Part shown: one piece after another, positions 45,332 through 55,200 of the stretch | How the letters are laid out: every line of letters begins with the position of its first letter | How positions within the stretch are numbered: position 1 is the first letter of the stretch | From: Himantopus leucocephalus | Lineage: Eukaryota > Chordata > Aves > Charadriiformes > Recurvirostridae | Assembly (NCBI GenBank): GCA_003993805.1 | Contig: RSEF01000014.1 | Span: 4,467,867 to 4,531,866, forward strand | Direction: 5' to 3' | Length of the DNA: 64,000 nucleotides | Made by a program: the position numbers and the translations under genes | The notes under the pieces: generated by a model | Databases searched by the model: none | What the model saw: the letters and a program-made list of their open reading frames with translations, nothing else | Told to the model about the DNA's origin: nothing

Positions 45332-45504
45332 CAACACTGGTTATCTTTTGGGAGACCAGGTCTTGTAGCAAAGCCTCAATTGCAGGATTATCTCTGGAAT
45401 ACAACTCGTACCGATTAATGCCAATGTGGAATTTTAACCAGTTTGGGTAGGAGTCTATGGAGGTTTCTCCAGTTGGCAAAAATTCTTCATTATCTTCATT
45501 TTGC
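45332..45504 (-). CDS. FAM20C: FAM20C exon 2 (pre-kinase helical segment)
   Basis: This 173-nt exon runs from GGTAG|GCAAAATG to AGTGTTG|GTATGT. One base ends a codon begun in exon 1 (phase 2), 57 codons follow, and one base (G) starts the Ala completed by exon 3. The peptide opens with an acidic stretch ([17 protein letters not shown]), then [20 protein letters not shown] and a helix [19 protein letters not shown]. The second half matches FAM20C closely; the acidic part differs from mammals, as expected of this variable region. There is no start here: the N-terminal signal anchor belongs to exon 1, which is not found in the window. The acceptor has a G-rich interruption (GGTGG) between its T-run and the AG. 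Confidence 0.96.
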
Positions 45505-47009
45505 CTACCACCAAAAAAAAAGAACACAACAAAAACCCAAAAATGAGAAAGAAAGAATATTACAGCTTTTAAGAGGCATCAAGAAACAGGGCTTCAAAAC
45601 GTGACAACGCGGAGGAGAGGCAAAGCAGGACAGAGGAGGGGGAAGCCCCCCGCTTGTCCCTGTGCCCACCCGGGGCCAGGGCAGCCGCATTGCCACCTCC
45701 ACTCGTTGTGCCTGAGTTAAAGCCCGTGGAATTTGGGAGCAAAACTCGGCGTGACATCCCCGAGCGTTAGCAGGGGCCCTTACAGAGCAGCAACACGGAG
45801 CTGCACCGTTCAGGTTGCGTTTAGGCTGCATTATGTCACACTGCATCTTTTACCCGTTTGACCCAAAGGACAGCATCATCCCGCGCCCCTGTCCAAGGGG
45901 GAGGTGGGGCTGCGCGCTGGGGCGCAGCAGTGCCCGGCCCCGGCCCACCCAGTGCCCCCACCTCTGCTGCTCCTCTCCAAACGCGGAGGCCCAGGAGAGC
46001 CTGCACCCCCTGCGCCGGCCGCTGCAGCCCGCCCGGCGTGGGCTGGCCCCTGCCCGAGCGGGAGGGTACTGTTACAGAACAGAATGGTTAAAATGACTTG
46101 CAACCGCTAAATTTCATGTTAGTTCTGCAAACTCTGGCTGCAGCCACTAAGGAAAATATACGCACAACGGGCAGCTGCACTGTGGGCATCAATGATAATG
46201 TCACCCTCCGCCCACTGAATACACTAGCACAGGTCTTGGATCCCAAATCCCTCTGTGCTTTTAATCATCTCCAGGTGTTCATACAGTTGTGATGCCTTTT
46301 TTTTCCTTTTTTTTTTTTTTTCTCAGACAAACCAGAATTTTTCCAGGTTATTTCACTCCACGGTCAGTTTTGATTATTAGATGGAGAGGGACGTGGACAA
46401 TCCACATGCTGGAGGGAGGGAAATCAGAAATATTTGTCCTCCCTTTGGACAGGTTCCGATCCCGCTCTGCGGCCTGACGGCGCTTTTGCAGGGCACGATG
46501 CAGCTGTGAGACGTTAGGATGTCAGAGCGTTTGGAAGAGGGTGCTGTTGCATTAGACAAACCTTTTGATTTTTCAGTCAGCGAAATTTCTCAGTGTTTCT
46601 CCCAAGCCAAGAGGGCCCGGGATTCGCGGGGGCAACTGCCCGCTCTGAAGGCCGGGGAGCAGCAGAGGTGTGGGGACACCGGGAATTCATTGGGGACGGA
46701 GAGCGAAGCCCAGGGCAGACCCCGCGGGCAGGGACACCTGCCGGGACGAATGCCTTTGGGACACCGGACCTTGCTCTGGGGCCAAGCGAGTGGCTTACGG
46801 CCGGGGCCGGCCGCTGGCCCCTGGCCCCTGCTGGGAGGTGGGGGGGGCCGGGGGAGCTCCCCCCGCGCTCCCCATCTCTCCCACCGCTCCTCTGGCGGCA
46901 TCTGCCTCTGGTTGCGGCCGGAGAGGGGACATTTGCCCTCGGCACTGCGGCCTTCCGCGCTCCTCTGGTTATTCTGCATTTCATGGAGCTTTTTTTTTTA
47001 TTTTTTTAT
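45505..47009 (-). other. FAM20C: FAM20C intron 1, 3' part
   Basis: This lies upstream of exon 2 up to the assembly gap. It contains a T-rich tract at 46297-46321 and becomes CpG-rich from about 46600. The minus-strand open frames here (for example 46577-46984) are GC-rich, Arg/Pro/Gly-rich and do not resemble the FAM20C N-terminus, so I reject them as exon 1. Confidence 0.6.
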
Positions 47010-47109
47010 NNNNNNNNNNNNNNNNNNNNNNNNNNNNNNNNNNNNNNNNNNNNNNNNNNNNNNNNNNNNNNNNNNNNNNNNNNNNNNNNNNNNNNNNNNN
47101 NNNNNNNNN
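47010..47109. other. assembly gap of 100 N in the CpG island
   Basis: Exactly 100 N, most likely of unknown true length, flanked on the left by a T/A homopolymer run and on the right by AAAAGAGCAGCGGGCC. FAM20C exon 1, normally GC-rich in vertebrates, is missing from the window and may lie here. Confidence 0.97.
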
Positions 47110-47309
47110 AAAAGAGCAGCGGGCCGAGCCGTTAAAATCAATGGGAAAACAATGCCAGCGGCATGGCAGCGTGCAAAGCCGCCTGCTCACGGCTGCTCGC
47201 TCTCGCTGTTACCGGGAGCGCAGCAACCGGGGAGAGCTGCGTCTGGCCGAGAAACCGGCATCGGCCGCCAGCTCTGCCTAAATAACATCAAAAAAAAAAA
47301 AAAAAAGAA

Positions 47310-47310
47310 N
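47310..47310. other. single N in an A-rich stretch
   Basis: One N follows a long A run (AAAAAAGAA-N-AAAGACGGGG), another probable contig join at a homopolymer. Confidence 0.9.
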
Positions 47311-47501
47311 AAAGACGGGGAGGAGGAGGAAGGGGGGAAGAATAATATTAAGAAAACCTGTACGGAAAGGCGACGGAAGCAAAAAAATCATCCATAGTAT
47401 TTGGCTGCGCTGGAAACGCCGAGTCCCTTCCTCCGGCTCTGGGCAGTGATGCAGCAGAAGCGCTCTCCCGCCCGCTCTCGCCCCTGAGGCCGCTTAACAA
47501 C

Positions 47502-47509
47502 ATTGGCTG
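47502..47509 (-). promoter_or_regulatory. CCAAT box (minus orientation)
   Basis: ATTGGCTG on the plus strand reads CAGCCAAT on the minus strand, a good NF-Y core, 29 bases from a CCCGCCC Sp1-type box in the CpG island. Confidence 0.45.
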
Positions 47510-47834
47510 GAAAATAATTTTCTTAGAGTGGTTCCAGTTTCTTCATCCATCGCGTCCAGTGCTTGGAAGAGATTAATATGTTGAGCTGAGATCGAGTCTG
47601 GGTGGCTGCTGTATCCGAGCTGGGCTTTCGCTTTGGCTTGGGTTGGGTTTTTTTGGCTGCAAAACTGTCTGATGGCACAACTGCAACATAAAGGTTAAAT
47701 ATGGCACAGGGGAAAAAAAAAAAAAGGAGGGGGGGGAAGGATTAGAGGAAAGAAACTAATATAAAACAGTAGAGGTTCTTTTTAGCAAAGAGGTCCCGTC
47801 TTTGATCTCTGCTGGGTCTTACAGCTCTGCCTTC

Positions 47835-47889
47835 AGAGAGGGAGAGAAAGGGAGGGAGAAGGGGGAGAGAAGGGGAGAGGGGGGAGAGA
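47835..47889 (+). repeat. 55-nt uninterrupted polypurine (GA/GGGA) tract
   Basis: The stretch has no C or T for 55 bases and consists of GAGA and GGGAGA units. GA tracts in promoters can bind GAGA/MAZ-type factors or form triplex DNA. A 32-nt pyrimidine-only run lies at 48099-48130, 210 bases away, so the two could in principle pair. Confidence 0.85.
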
Positions 47890-48023
47890 TCTTTGGCAGG
47901 TGCAGAGTGAAAGCCTCTTTCGGCTACGCGGAATTCTGGAGACTGGTTGGACTAGTAGCTCTGCAGCTCCAGCTTTCAGTGGGTGTGTTAAATATTATGA
48001 GCGAGCCATGATTCCTGCCTTCC

Positions 48024-48031
48024 TCACGTCA
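48024..48031 (-). promoter_or_regulatory. CRE-like site
   Basis: TCACGTCA reads TGACGTGA on the minus strand, one base from the CREB/ATF palindrome TGACGTCA, 11 bases from a CCAAT box. Confidence 0.35.
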
Positions 48032-48041
48032 TAGTTAGGAG

Positions 48042-48049
48042 ATTGGCTA
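48042..48049 (-). promoter_or_regulatory. second CCAAT box (minus orientation)
   Basis: ATTGGCTA reads TAGCCAAT on the minus strand. Together with the CRE-like site it makes a compact promoter-like cluster at the right side of the CpG island. Confidence 0.4.
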
Positions 48050-48440
48050 AATAAACGCTACAGTGATAGTAACAGGAAAACCTCAACCAAAAGCGGGGTT
48101 TTTTTTCCCCTCCTCTCCTCCCTCCTTCCCACCCCCCTTTTCATTCTACTGCAGCTCCAACTGGGGCAAGGAGAGGGCGTCTGTTCCACAAAGGTTTGCA
48201 AAAGAAAAAAAAAAAATAAAAAAAAACCGCAAAAAAATACTAAAAAGTGGTAGCGGAGAGGGGCAGCGGCGGTAACAGCGTTGCAGAGCCGGAGCGCGGT
48301 CGCTGTGCCCGGGCTGGGCGCAGCGGTTCTGCCCTGCCGTGGCCTGGGCTGGAGAGCGGCTGGCCACCGGCCCCCTCGCCCCCTGCCCGGCCGGAGCGAG
48401 GTCAGCACGGAGAGCTGCGCGCTCCCCTTCCTCCCCAGGA

Positions 48441-48848
48441 GCAGGCTTTAGTTCTAATCCGAGATCCTGTGGGCTGTGATAATCCCTGAGCGTGCTGGGG
48501 GGGAACCTGCCCTCCCTTCCACTGCCCTTGGCCGCGCAGGCGGCTCTGCGGCCGGGTGGCCTCGTGGCTAGTGGAGCCGCTGGTCCCAGGGCCGGGGCAG
48601 GGCCTGGAGCCCAGAGAACGCTGCTGATGGTTGTCTAAGGTTGATTGCGGTCTGGAGGAAGGGACAAGCCCCCCCGATGCTCTCCAGGTGACCAGGCAGG
48701 GATGCTCTGGGCTGCTGACTTTGGCTTTGGGCGGGGGGTCCCCTGGTCCTCCGCAGGGCTCAGACAGTCTGGAGCGGGGCTGCAGGAGGAACGAGAAGGG
48801 TAATGCGCTAAGAGGATCCGAGGCCGGGGAAGCCTGCCGCAGGAGGGA
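48441..48848. other. GC-rich flank of the CpG island, no gene seen
   Basis: This holds GC-rich unique sequence leading into the CR1 element. Open frames on both strands lack recognisable features; I see no exon with convincing splice sites. Confidence 0.6.
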
Positions 48849-49236
48849 AGGCTGAGAGAACCGGGCTTCTTCAGCCTTGAGAAAAGAAGGCTCAGGGGAG
48901 ACCTGATCACCACGTTCCAGCATTTAAAGGGTGGCTACAAAGAAGATGGAGACTCCCTTTTTAGGAGGAGTCACATGGAAAAGATGAGGGGTGATGGGTA
49001 CAAGTTACTCCTGGGGACATTCCGATTGGACACAAGAGGAAAATTTTTCACACTGAGAACAATCAGCCATTGGGATAATCTCCCCAGGGAAGCGGTGGGT
49101 TCCCCAACATGGGACACTTTGAAGACTGAGCTGGGAGGGTGCTGGCCCGTCTTGTCCAGACCCGGCTTTTGCCAGGAACAGTTGGACCGGATCATCCTTG
49201 AGGTCCCTTCCAACCTGGGGTTCTATGATTCTGTGA
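48849..49236 (+). mobile_element. CR1 LINE 3' fragment (about 390 bp)
   Basis: The fragment runs from GCTGAGAGAACCGGGCTTCT TCAGCCTTGAGAA through GGCTCAGGGGAGACCTGATC and ATGGGTACAAGTTACTCCTG to GGATCATCCTTGAGGTCCCT TCCAACCTGG, ending TTCTATGATTCTGTGA. These are the conserved end of CR1 ORF2 and the 3' untranslated region in sense orientation. It is 5'-truncated. The plus-strand frame 48975-49322 within it is a remnant of the reverse transcriptase C-terminus, not a host gene. Confidence 0.95.
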
Positions 49237-52200
49237 CTTTGTCTACCCACTACCACCTTCCCACGGAACCATCTCAATGCCAGTCAGGCTGGCCCATTTT
49301 TCCCTGCATTGAGCAACACTGAAGTATTTCTTTCTCCCCGAAAGTATTTTTCCCCAGGCTCCATCCAGTGTCGTTCCCTCACTGGGCGCTTCTGCAGGGC
49401 CGTGTGCTCCGCGCTCCCCTGCAGCACGTCCGTGCGCTCTTGCAGTGTCACCATGCTTTGCACACGGGAATTCACTGCTTTTCCAACAGGAAAAAAAGAT
49501 GGATGAAAAAAATGGAAATTGAGTTCTGCTCAGAAGTTAACTACCCCTCTACACAGTGACCTGAAGTTCAGCTTATTTTAACCTAGTTTAGCGAGTCGGC
49601 ATTTTCGGACCGCCAGGAAGAGCCTTGCAGTTTTGGTGCAACTGGGGAACCCACCGCTGCTGGAAGGGGAGGTGATACGTGATGGGGGCGCAGCATCAAT
49701 GGCACGATGACGTTTGGTTTGGCGTTGGGTGCTTTTTGCCTGCCTGTGGCTGCAGCCTTTCTCCTGCTGAGCTTGTGGTGCTGCCTCTTCGGGAACTCAG
49801 CTGGGCTGGATTACCACTCAAGCCCAAGGAGACAAAAGGAGGCAGGTGGAAGCTGGAGCCTGTGCCCTGAGGAGCGGGTGATGGAGGAGAGCAGTCAAAG
49901 CCGGTGCTCCAGGAGGGGTGAGTGTAGGGTATGCGGTTCCCTGGATATCGCTTGTGTTCCCTTTGCTGTGGTTTCTTTAAGGGGTTCTGAGTGAGCTGTT
50001 TGTAGCACTTCATGTAAGGACAGGTAATATGACACATGATCTGTTCCAGCGTGCCACAGTAGGGTTTGTAGCTTACAGCTTGGAGCTGCAGGGATGGGTT
50101 TTTCCTTAGTGCGTGACCTACTGAAGCCGGAGGCTATGGCATTGGGTGGGGGCTGAGCCTTAACAGGTATGATGATGAGAAAGTTGAAAGCTGCTTAAAT
50201 GTGTTCTTTAAGTTAAAGTTGTTTGGATACATCTATTACTTTGCAGTTACAGAACGTTGTGTCAAACATGTTGTAACTCCATGTGCAAGAGTTATACAAT
50301 GAAAGTGAGGTTAGCTTTGAAATGTAATGTAAGCAACTAAATGTAATTAATTACATGGTTTTCAAAAGGTGAAATAGCAGTATCACGCAGAAGTAACTGA
50401 TTCATTGAAACTGCATTTACTTTGTTCCCATCAGCACGACCTTTGGTGCGCGTTGGCTCTCTGGTTAAGTACGGTTTGTGTAAGTGGTGGCTGCCTGTGA
50501 ACCGAGTCTCCCTGACTCTCTTCCATGAGCTCTTTGTTCCTTGAGCCTTTCAAATGTTTGAGTTTTATCTGAAGATAGGAGACTGGTGGCTGTGCCCTGT
50601 CCCTCTCTGCGACCTTTGTGGACCAGTTTTGCTAGGACCAAAGTTCCCTGGAGATGTTAATAAGGGAGAGCTGTCTTCCCTCACCTTCCTTCTTTCTTGT
50701 GGGATTCAGAAGAACTGAGTCTTGCTTTTGAAGGATTATACGAACTACTTTAGAGGGGAGCTCTTCTGCAGCGTATATAGCGCCCATGTGCTAGCGAAGT
50801 CAAGACGTTGAAACAGCAGGTGTCCCTGGCTGGAGAACCTGCTGTGATGATCTGCAGTGGCGTTAGGCTCCGTTGGCCTGCAGCTAACTGCTTTGAGGTG
50901 CCCATCAAGGGCAAGGGACACCTCACCCCAGTTTGCTAAATAAGCTGTAACACCTGCTTTTAGCAAGTCTGATTGAAAAAAAAGACCCATGAGATCTTTC
51001 AGTGCACTGTTCTCAAGTACCCCTCATTCTCTGGTGATTTAGGATGAAGAGTGATGGCAGCCCAGCAGTGAAGGAGGGCGACTCCTGTGGGGATCCTCCC
51101 TTGTACCTCCCCTGTGTCACTCGGGCCCTTCTTACGGGGGCCAGAGGATGTCTCTCGGCTCTGGTCTCAGCCTCCTCAAAGTCTTGGGAAATATCTTGCA
51201 AACTGGTTAATTTGGGCTGCCTTCAGCGTGAAGTTCTCTGTCCCTGTTGACAGTCTGCAGGTATATTTTTCCTTAAATTGCCTGATATCTTTCAGGCTTC
51301 AGTCTTTCCCAGCAGGGATGAGCAGATGCTGTTACCTGAATCAGATTTTTCTTTTGTCGTCTTATTCAGTGCAATAGAACAACCGTTAAAGGAAAATAAC
51401 ATCAGATAATTCTTTGTTTCTCAACTTCAGTATCTACGAATGCCTTTACCCGTCGATGTGGTCATCTGTGAAATCAGATGCGCTGGCTCGTTGGCAAACA
51501 CTAGCAGAGAGCGAGCTCGCGGCTGTGCTTTGGACTAAGGGGCCATGTGTAATTCTCTGTTCCCTGAGCCTTTCTTCCTCCATCCTGGAGGCAGTCTGGT
51601 AACGATCAGCACCAGCAGTATATTACAGCCCCTCGGTGCCTCTAAGCACTGCCGGTCGGTGAAGCGAGGGAATGAAGCCAAGACACGTCTAGCTTTTCCC
51701 TCTCCTGTGGGGGCTCCATCTCTGGCACATCTCGGCACAAGGAGGGTACCAGCCGCTCTGCTTTCCCATGAGTAGGTGCAAGAATGCAACCCCGCTCTTG
51801 TTTTGGAGCCACTGTGCCTTGGGTGTGGGTGACGGGGCTCCTCCTGCCTCTCTAATCATCTGTTTGAGAGCACAGAGCAAGTGACAATCCCATGTTTGTG
51901 TTCCTGTTGGTGGCCCTGTGGGGCTGGCAGGGAGCCTGGTGTTCGGGCCAGGCTGGAGATGGCAACCTGCATATCTGCTGGGTTGGGAGGGCTGAGGTGG
52001 CTTGTGGTCAGGAAGGCACAGATTGTAGATGCCCGAAGCCGTTGAGATGAGTCAGGAGCTGGGCCGCAGGTCAGGACAGCCTGGAAATTGGGGGCAGGCA
52101 GGGCAGGGACCAGGTCTAAGGGCTGTCCAGGCTGGTGCAGCTTCCCGGGATGACCTCTTGCTGACTCTGGGCGAGGGTGAGCTTGGTGCAGGAGAGCTTT

Positions 52201-55200
52201 GGTGCTTGTGCTGGGATCTGGGGGGTGTGTGGCCCACCCCCAGTAAGGAACAGTTCCCTTTTCCTGCTGCAAGGGAAGAAGTGGGGATTTGTGTCCAGCC
52301 AGCCAGATTTCAGCTCTACCTCCCCATCTGTGTACCTCGATGCCTGGGCCCCGGCGCTTCCAGTGCAGCGTTTGCATGCAGGTCACCTCCCCTGGCTTCA
52401 AACGGTTGCCTTCGAGAGCTGGAGTTGATGGGAAAAGAAAAACTTTGGTAACTGCTGACTGTTGTTCAACTCTTTCTTCATGCAAGATTTTAACCGCAGA
52501 ACGGGTGTGCGAAGAGCTGCAGGGTCTTTGTAGTAATGCCTGATTCGGGTAGTTTCAGAAGTTAGTAGTTTATTATTTTACTTTCCAAGATCTTGGGCTC
52601 AGTAAGAAAAATGTAAATATTTCTCCTTATCTAAACTCTGTCTTCATACGGAATTCCAGTACGTGACCAACAGCTTTTAATTTCTGCTGTGCGGTGTGTT
52701 GGCCCAGCGTTCCCCCTCTAATTGCTAGTGTTATGTAAACAAGGAAATAATAAGTTCTAATGGAATATTTTGACATAAGTTATTGCATACAGCTCATTTC
52801 AATGATTTCATGGAAATCAAGTCCCTTACACCAACTCTCTATTTTCTTTTTTTGGCCATTGAATTAAAATATCTTTCTTCTTTTTTCTTGGAAGTATTTG
52901 AATGTTACTGGAAATTTCACGTTGAATTACTACAATGACAAGCCAATATTGCTTTGGATCTAACAGGCTTTTTAATTTGATATTACAAACTAACACTAAG
53001 CACTTTTTTTGCATGTTCTACCTTTGCTTTTATTCAATAATACAATCAAGAATTCAGGAGTGGTTATTGTCGTATATCCTGGCATTTCTTCATTGTTTTG
53101 TGCATGAATTAATAGCTTATCTGCTGGTGAAATCTGTGTAGATGTTTATTTTCCCCATTTTTGTCTGCTTGCCTCACTGAGCAGCGACAATGGTCAGTGT
53201 ACGTGATAATGTATTCAGGTAAATAAATGAAGCATGGTTTGGGGTGAGTAAACATACCCAGCTATTATTTTCTGTTATAACGGTTTACAGCCTTCTGATG
53301 TAAAGCCTGAATGCATCAGGGCAAACTGTGAGTCAGGCCTGATTGCACATTTTCAATCAACATAATATTTTTATTGTTACTTCTAATGGAAAAATGGATT
53401 TTCCTTTCTGAAAATCTCAATCCATGATGCTAGAAGTCCCGAGGGCATCGCATGCCGTGCCTGGCCCTGCGGTGGGGCTGCCTATGGTGCTCTTTCTGCT
53501 CTCCCTCTTTCCTCCCTCTCTGGAGATTCTTGTGCTGACCCAGTTTATTGGTGCTTTGCCTTAAACACAGATCACGCTGGCGGCCTGATGGGTACTGCAC
53601 ATTAACCTCCCACGCTGTGAAAATCCCCTTTATTGCTAAGGAATGTGCTGGATTCTCAACAGAAGGCAATTCCATGAGCTTGACTTCATAGTCAACTTTG
53701 TGTTGGTGTATGGAGGATCAGCGATGCCTGTTTGAAGTGGTCCGTTAATATATGTTTAAAAAAAAAAATAAAGCAAACCAATGTTGTCTTGGTTACCTTC
53801 CAGCCCAGGATTTTGTTAGCTACGTGATATTTCTCGACCAAATGTCCTCCCTCAAACCAAACAGGCAGTGTGGCCAGCCAGTCCTTCCTGTAGAGGTTTT
53901 GCTAAGGTTGACTGGAGGGGCGTTGAGCTGCAAGCTTGAGCTAAGTAGTGGTGACAGAGACCTGTGACTGGCTCCTCCTGGTACCAGCAGAGCTTACTGG
54001 TGCTGTGAAATCACTGCTGCTGGGTAAAAGGTGGCTCATCCTGGAAATGTGTCACCAGCCTCAACTGATTTCAGAAAGCCAAAGCTTTCAGCTTCAGCCT
54101 TCGGCTTTGAGCGTCCCAGTCTTTAATTTGGGATACAATATTCTGGATGACCCAAAACCCCAGGGACTGCTTGAGAAACCTGTTGAAAAGAGAGAACCCT
54201 TTGTTTTTCTGTTAAGGCAATGCAACAGAAGGCTCTTCCTGCCTGTTTATTGCTCCTCAGCTGTTGCTGCTGCAGACCGAGGGTTAGCTCCTCCGCTGGT
54301 ATCAGCTGGCCCTGACTTCAATGAATGCCATCTAAATATATCAGCTGAGGATCTGGACCACAATGCTTAATTCTTCCATTGGCTGGAACAAAGAGCCGCC
54401 TGGCAATGCGAGAACAAACCCTGTTATTGTTGCTGCTGGAGCAAGGGGATCGGCCTGCAGAGGGATCGCATTTGCTGCAGTCATTCGAGCGGAGCAGTAA
54501 TCTTGCCTATCGCTACATTACGCAGGGGCTGAAAAATTACCTTCTTAAGTGGTAGGATGTCATAAAGAAAATTAGCTGTTAGGAGGTGGTGTTCTTATCT
54601 AACAGTGATTATTTAAACCAAGTCAAAACAAATTATCTTGATGTGTGTGACATAAGAGCATGCGCTACTTGAGTTATCATAACTTCTTCTTCCTATAATA
54701 ACTGATTCCTTTAAAAAGAATTGTGATCAAATAACCTGTATTCCTTGTGGACTTCCTGATTTCGGGTAATAGTGCATGAATCTTTTTAAAGTGTATAAAA
54801 CATGGCTTGCTAAATTACACATAAAATCATTTTGCAGATCCATTGAAGTCGATGGAGCTGCATGATTTATGCCTGGAGAAAATGTGTCCTGATGCTAAAA
54901 CAAGATGTAGTTACAGACGCGCACAGGGAGCTTCTTCACGCTGCCACGTGCAGTCGCACACAGACCCGTTGGGTGCATACAAAGACATGAATGGATGCAC
55001 ACATGAACGGTGTAATTGTATACTGAAGAAGCTCTTCTGGGAATTCTTTTTTTGCTGCTTTCTAATTTTGATTTGTATGGATGTTTTGACTCAACTCGAG
55101 CTTTTTTTCCTCTTGGCTGGCTAAATTTTCAATCAGATAATTTTAAAAAACCTGAGGAAGTAAGAGCAAACCACAAAGCCATTTTAAGCATGCCACAGCC

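Larger units (their letters stand above)
46600..48440 (-). promoter_or_regulatory. CpG island, probable FAM20C promoter region (possibly bidirectional)
   Basis: A GC- and CpG-rich block of about 1.8 kb, interrupted by a 100-N gap, lies upstream of exon 2 on the FAM20C strand. It carries two inverted CCAAT boxes, Sp1-type CCCGCCC (47467-47473), a CRE-like site and purine- and pyrimidine-only tracts. To its right, sampled plus-strand composition turns strongly G- and T-rich. Position and composition suggest the FAM20C start site and perhaps a divergent promoter; no transcription evidence is available. Confidence 0.55.

Noticed and set aside
46577..46984. minus-strand frame considered as FAM20C exon 1
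   Set aside because: The peptide lacks a hydrophobic signal anchor and any similarity to the FAM20C N-terminus, and no donor in the right phase is evident.
46519..47397. 292-codon plus-strand open frame
   Set aside because: It runs through the 100-N gap and a single N, is GC-rich low-complexity, and has no recognisable domain.
48058..48408. minus-strand frame with a Phe/Leu-rich stretch considered as a signal-anchor exon
   Set aside because: The hydrophobic run is the translation of an A-rich homopolymer; the rest does not resemble FAM20C.
53948..54370. 140-codon plus-strand frame in the right-hand region
   Set aside because: No domain, signal peptide or splice context recognised; kept only as part of a non-coding interval.
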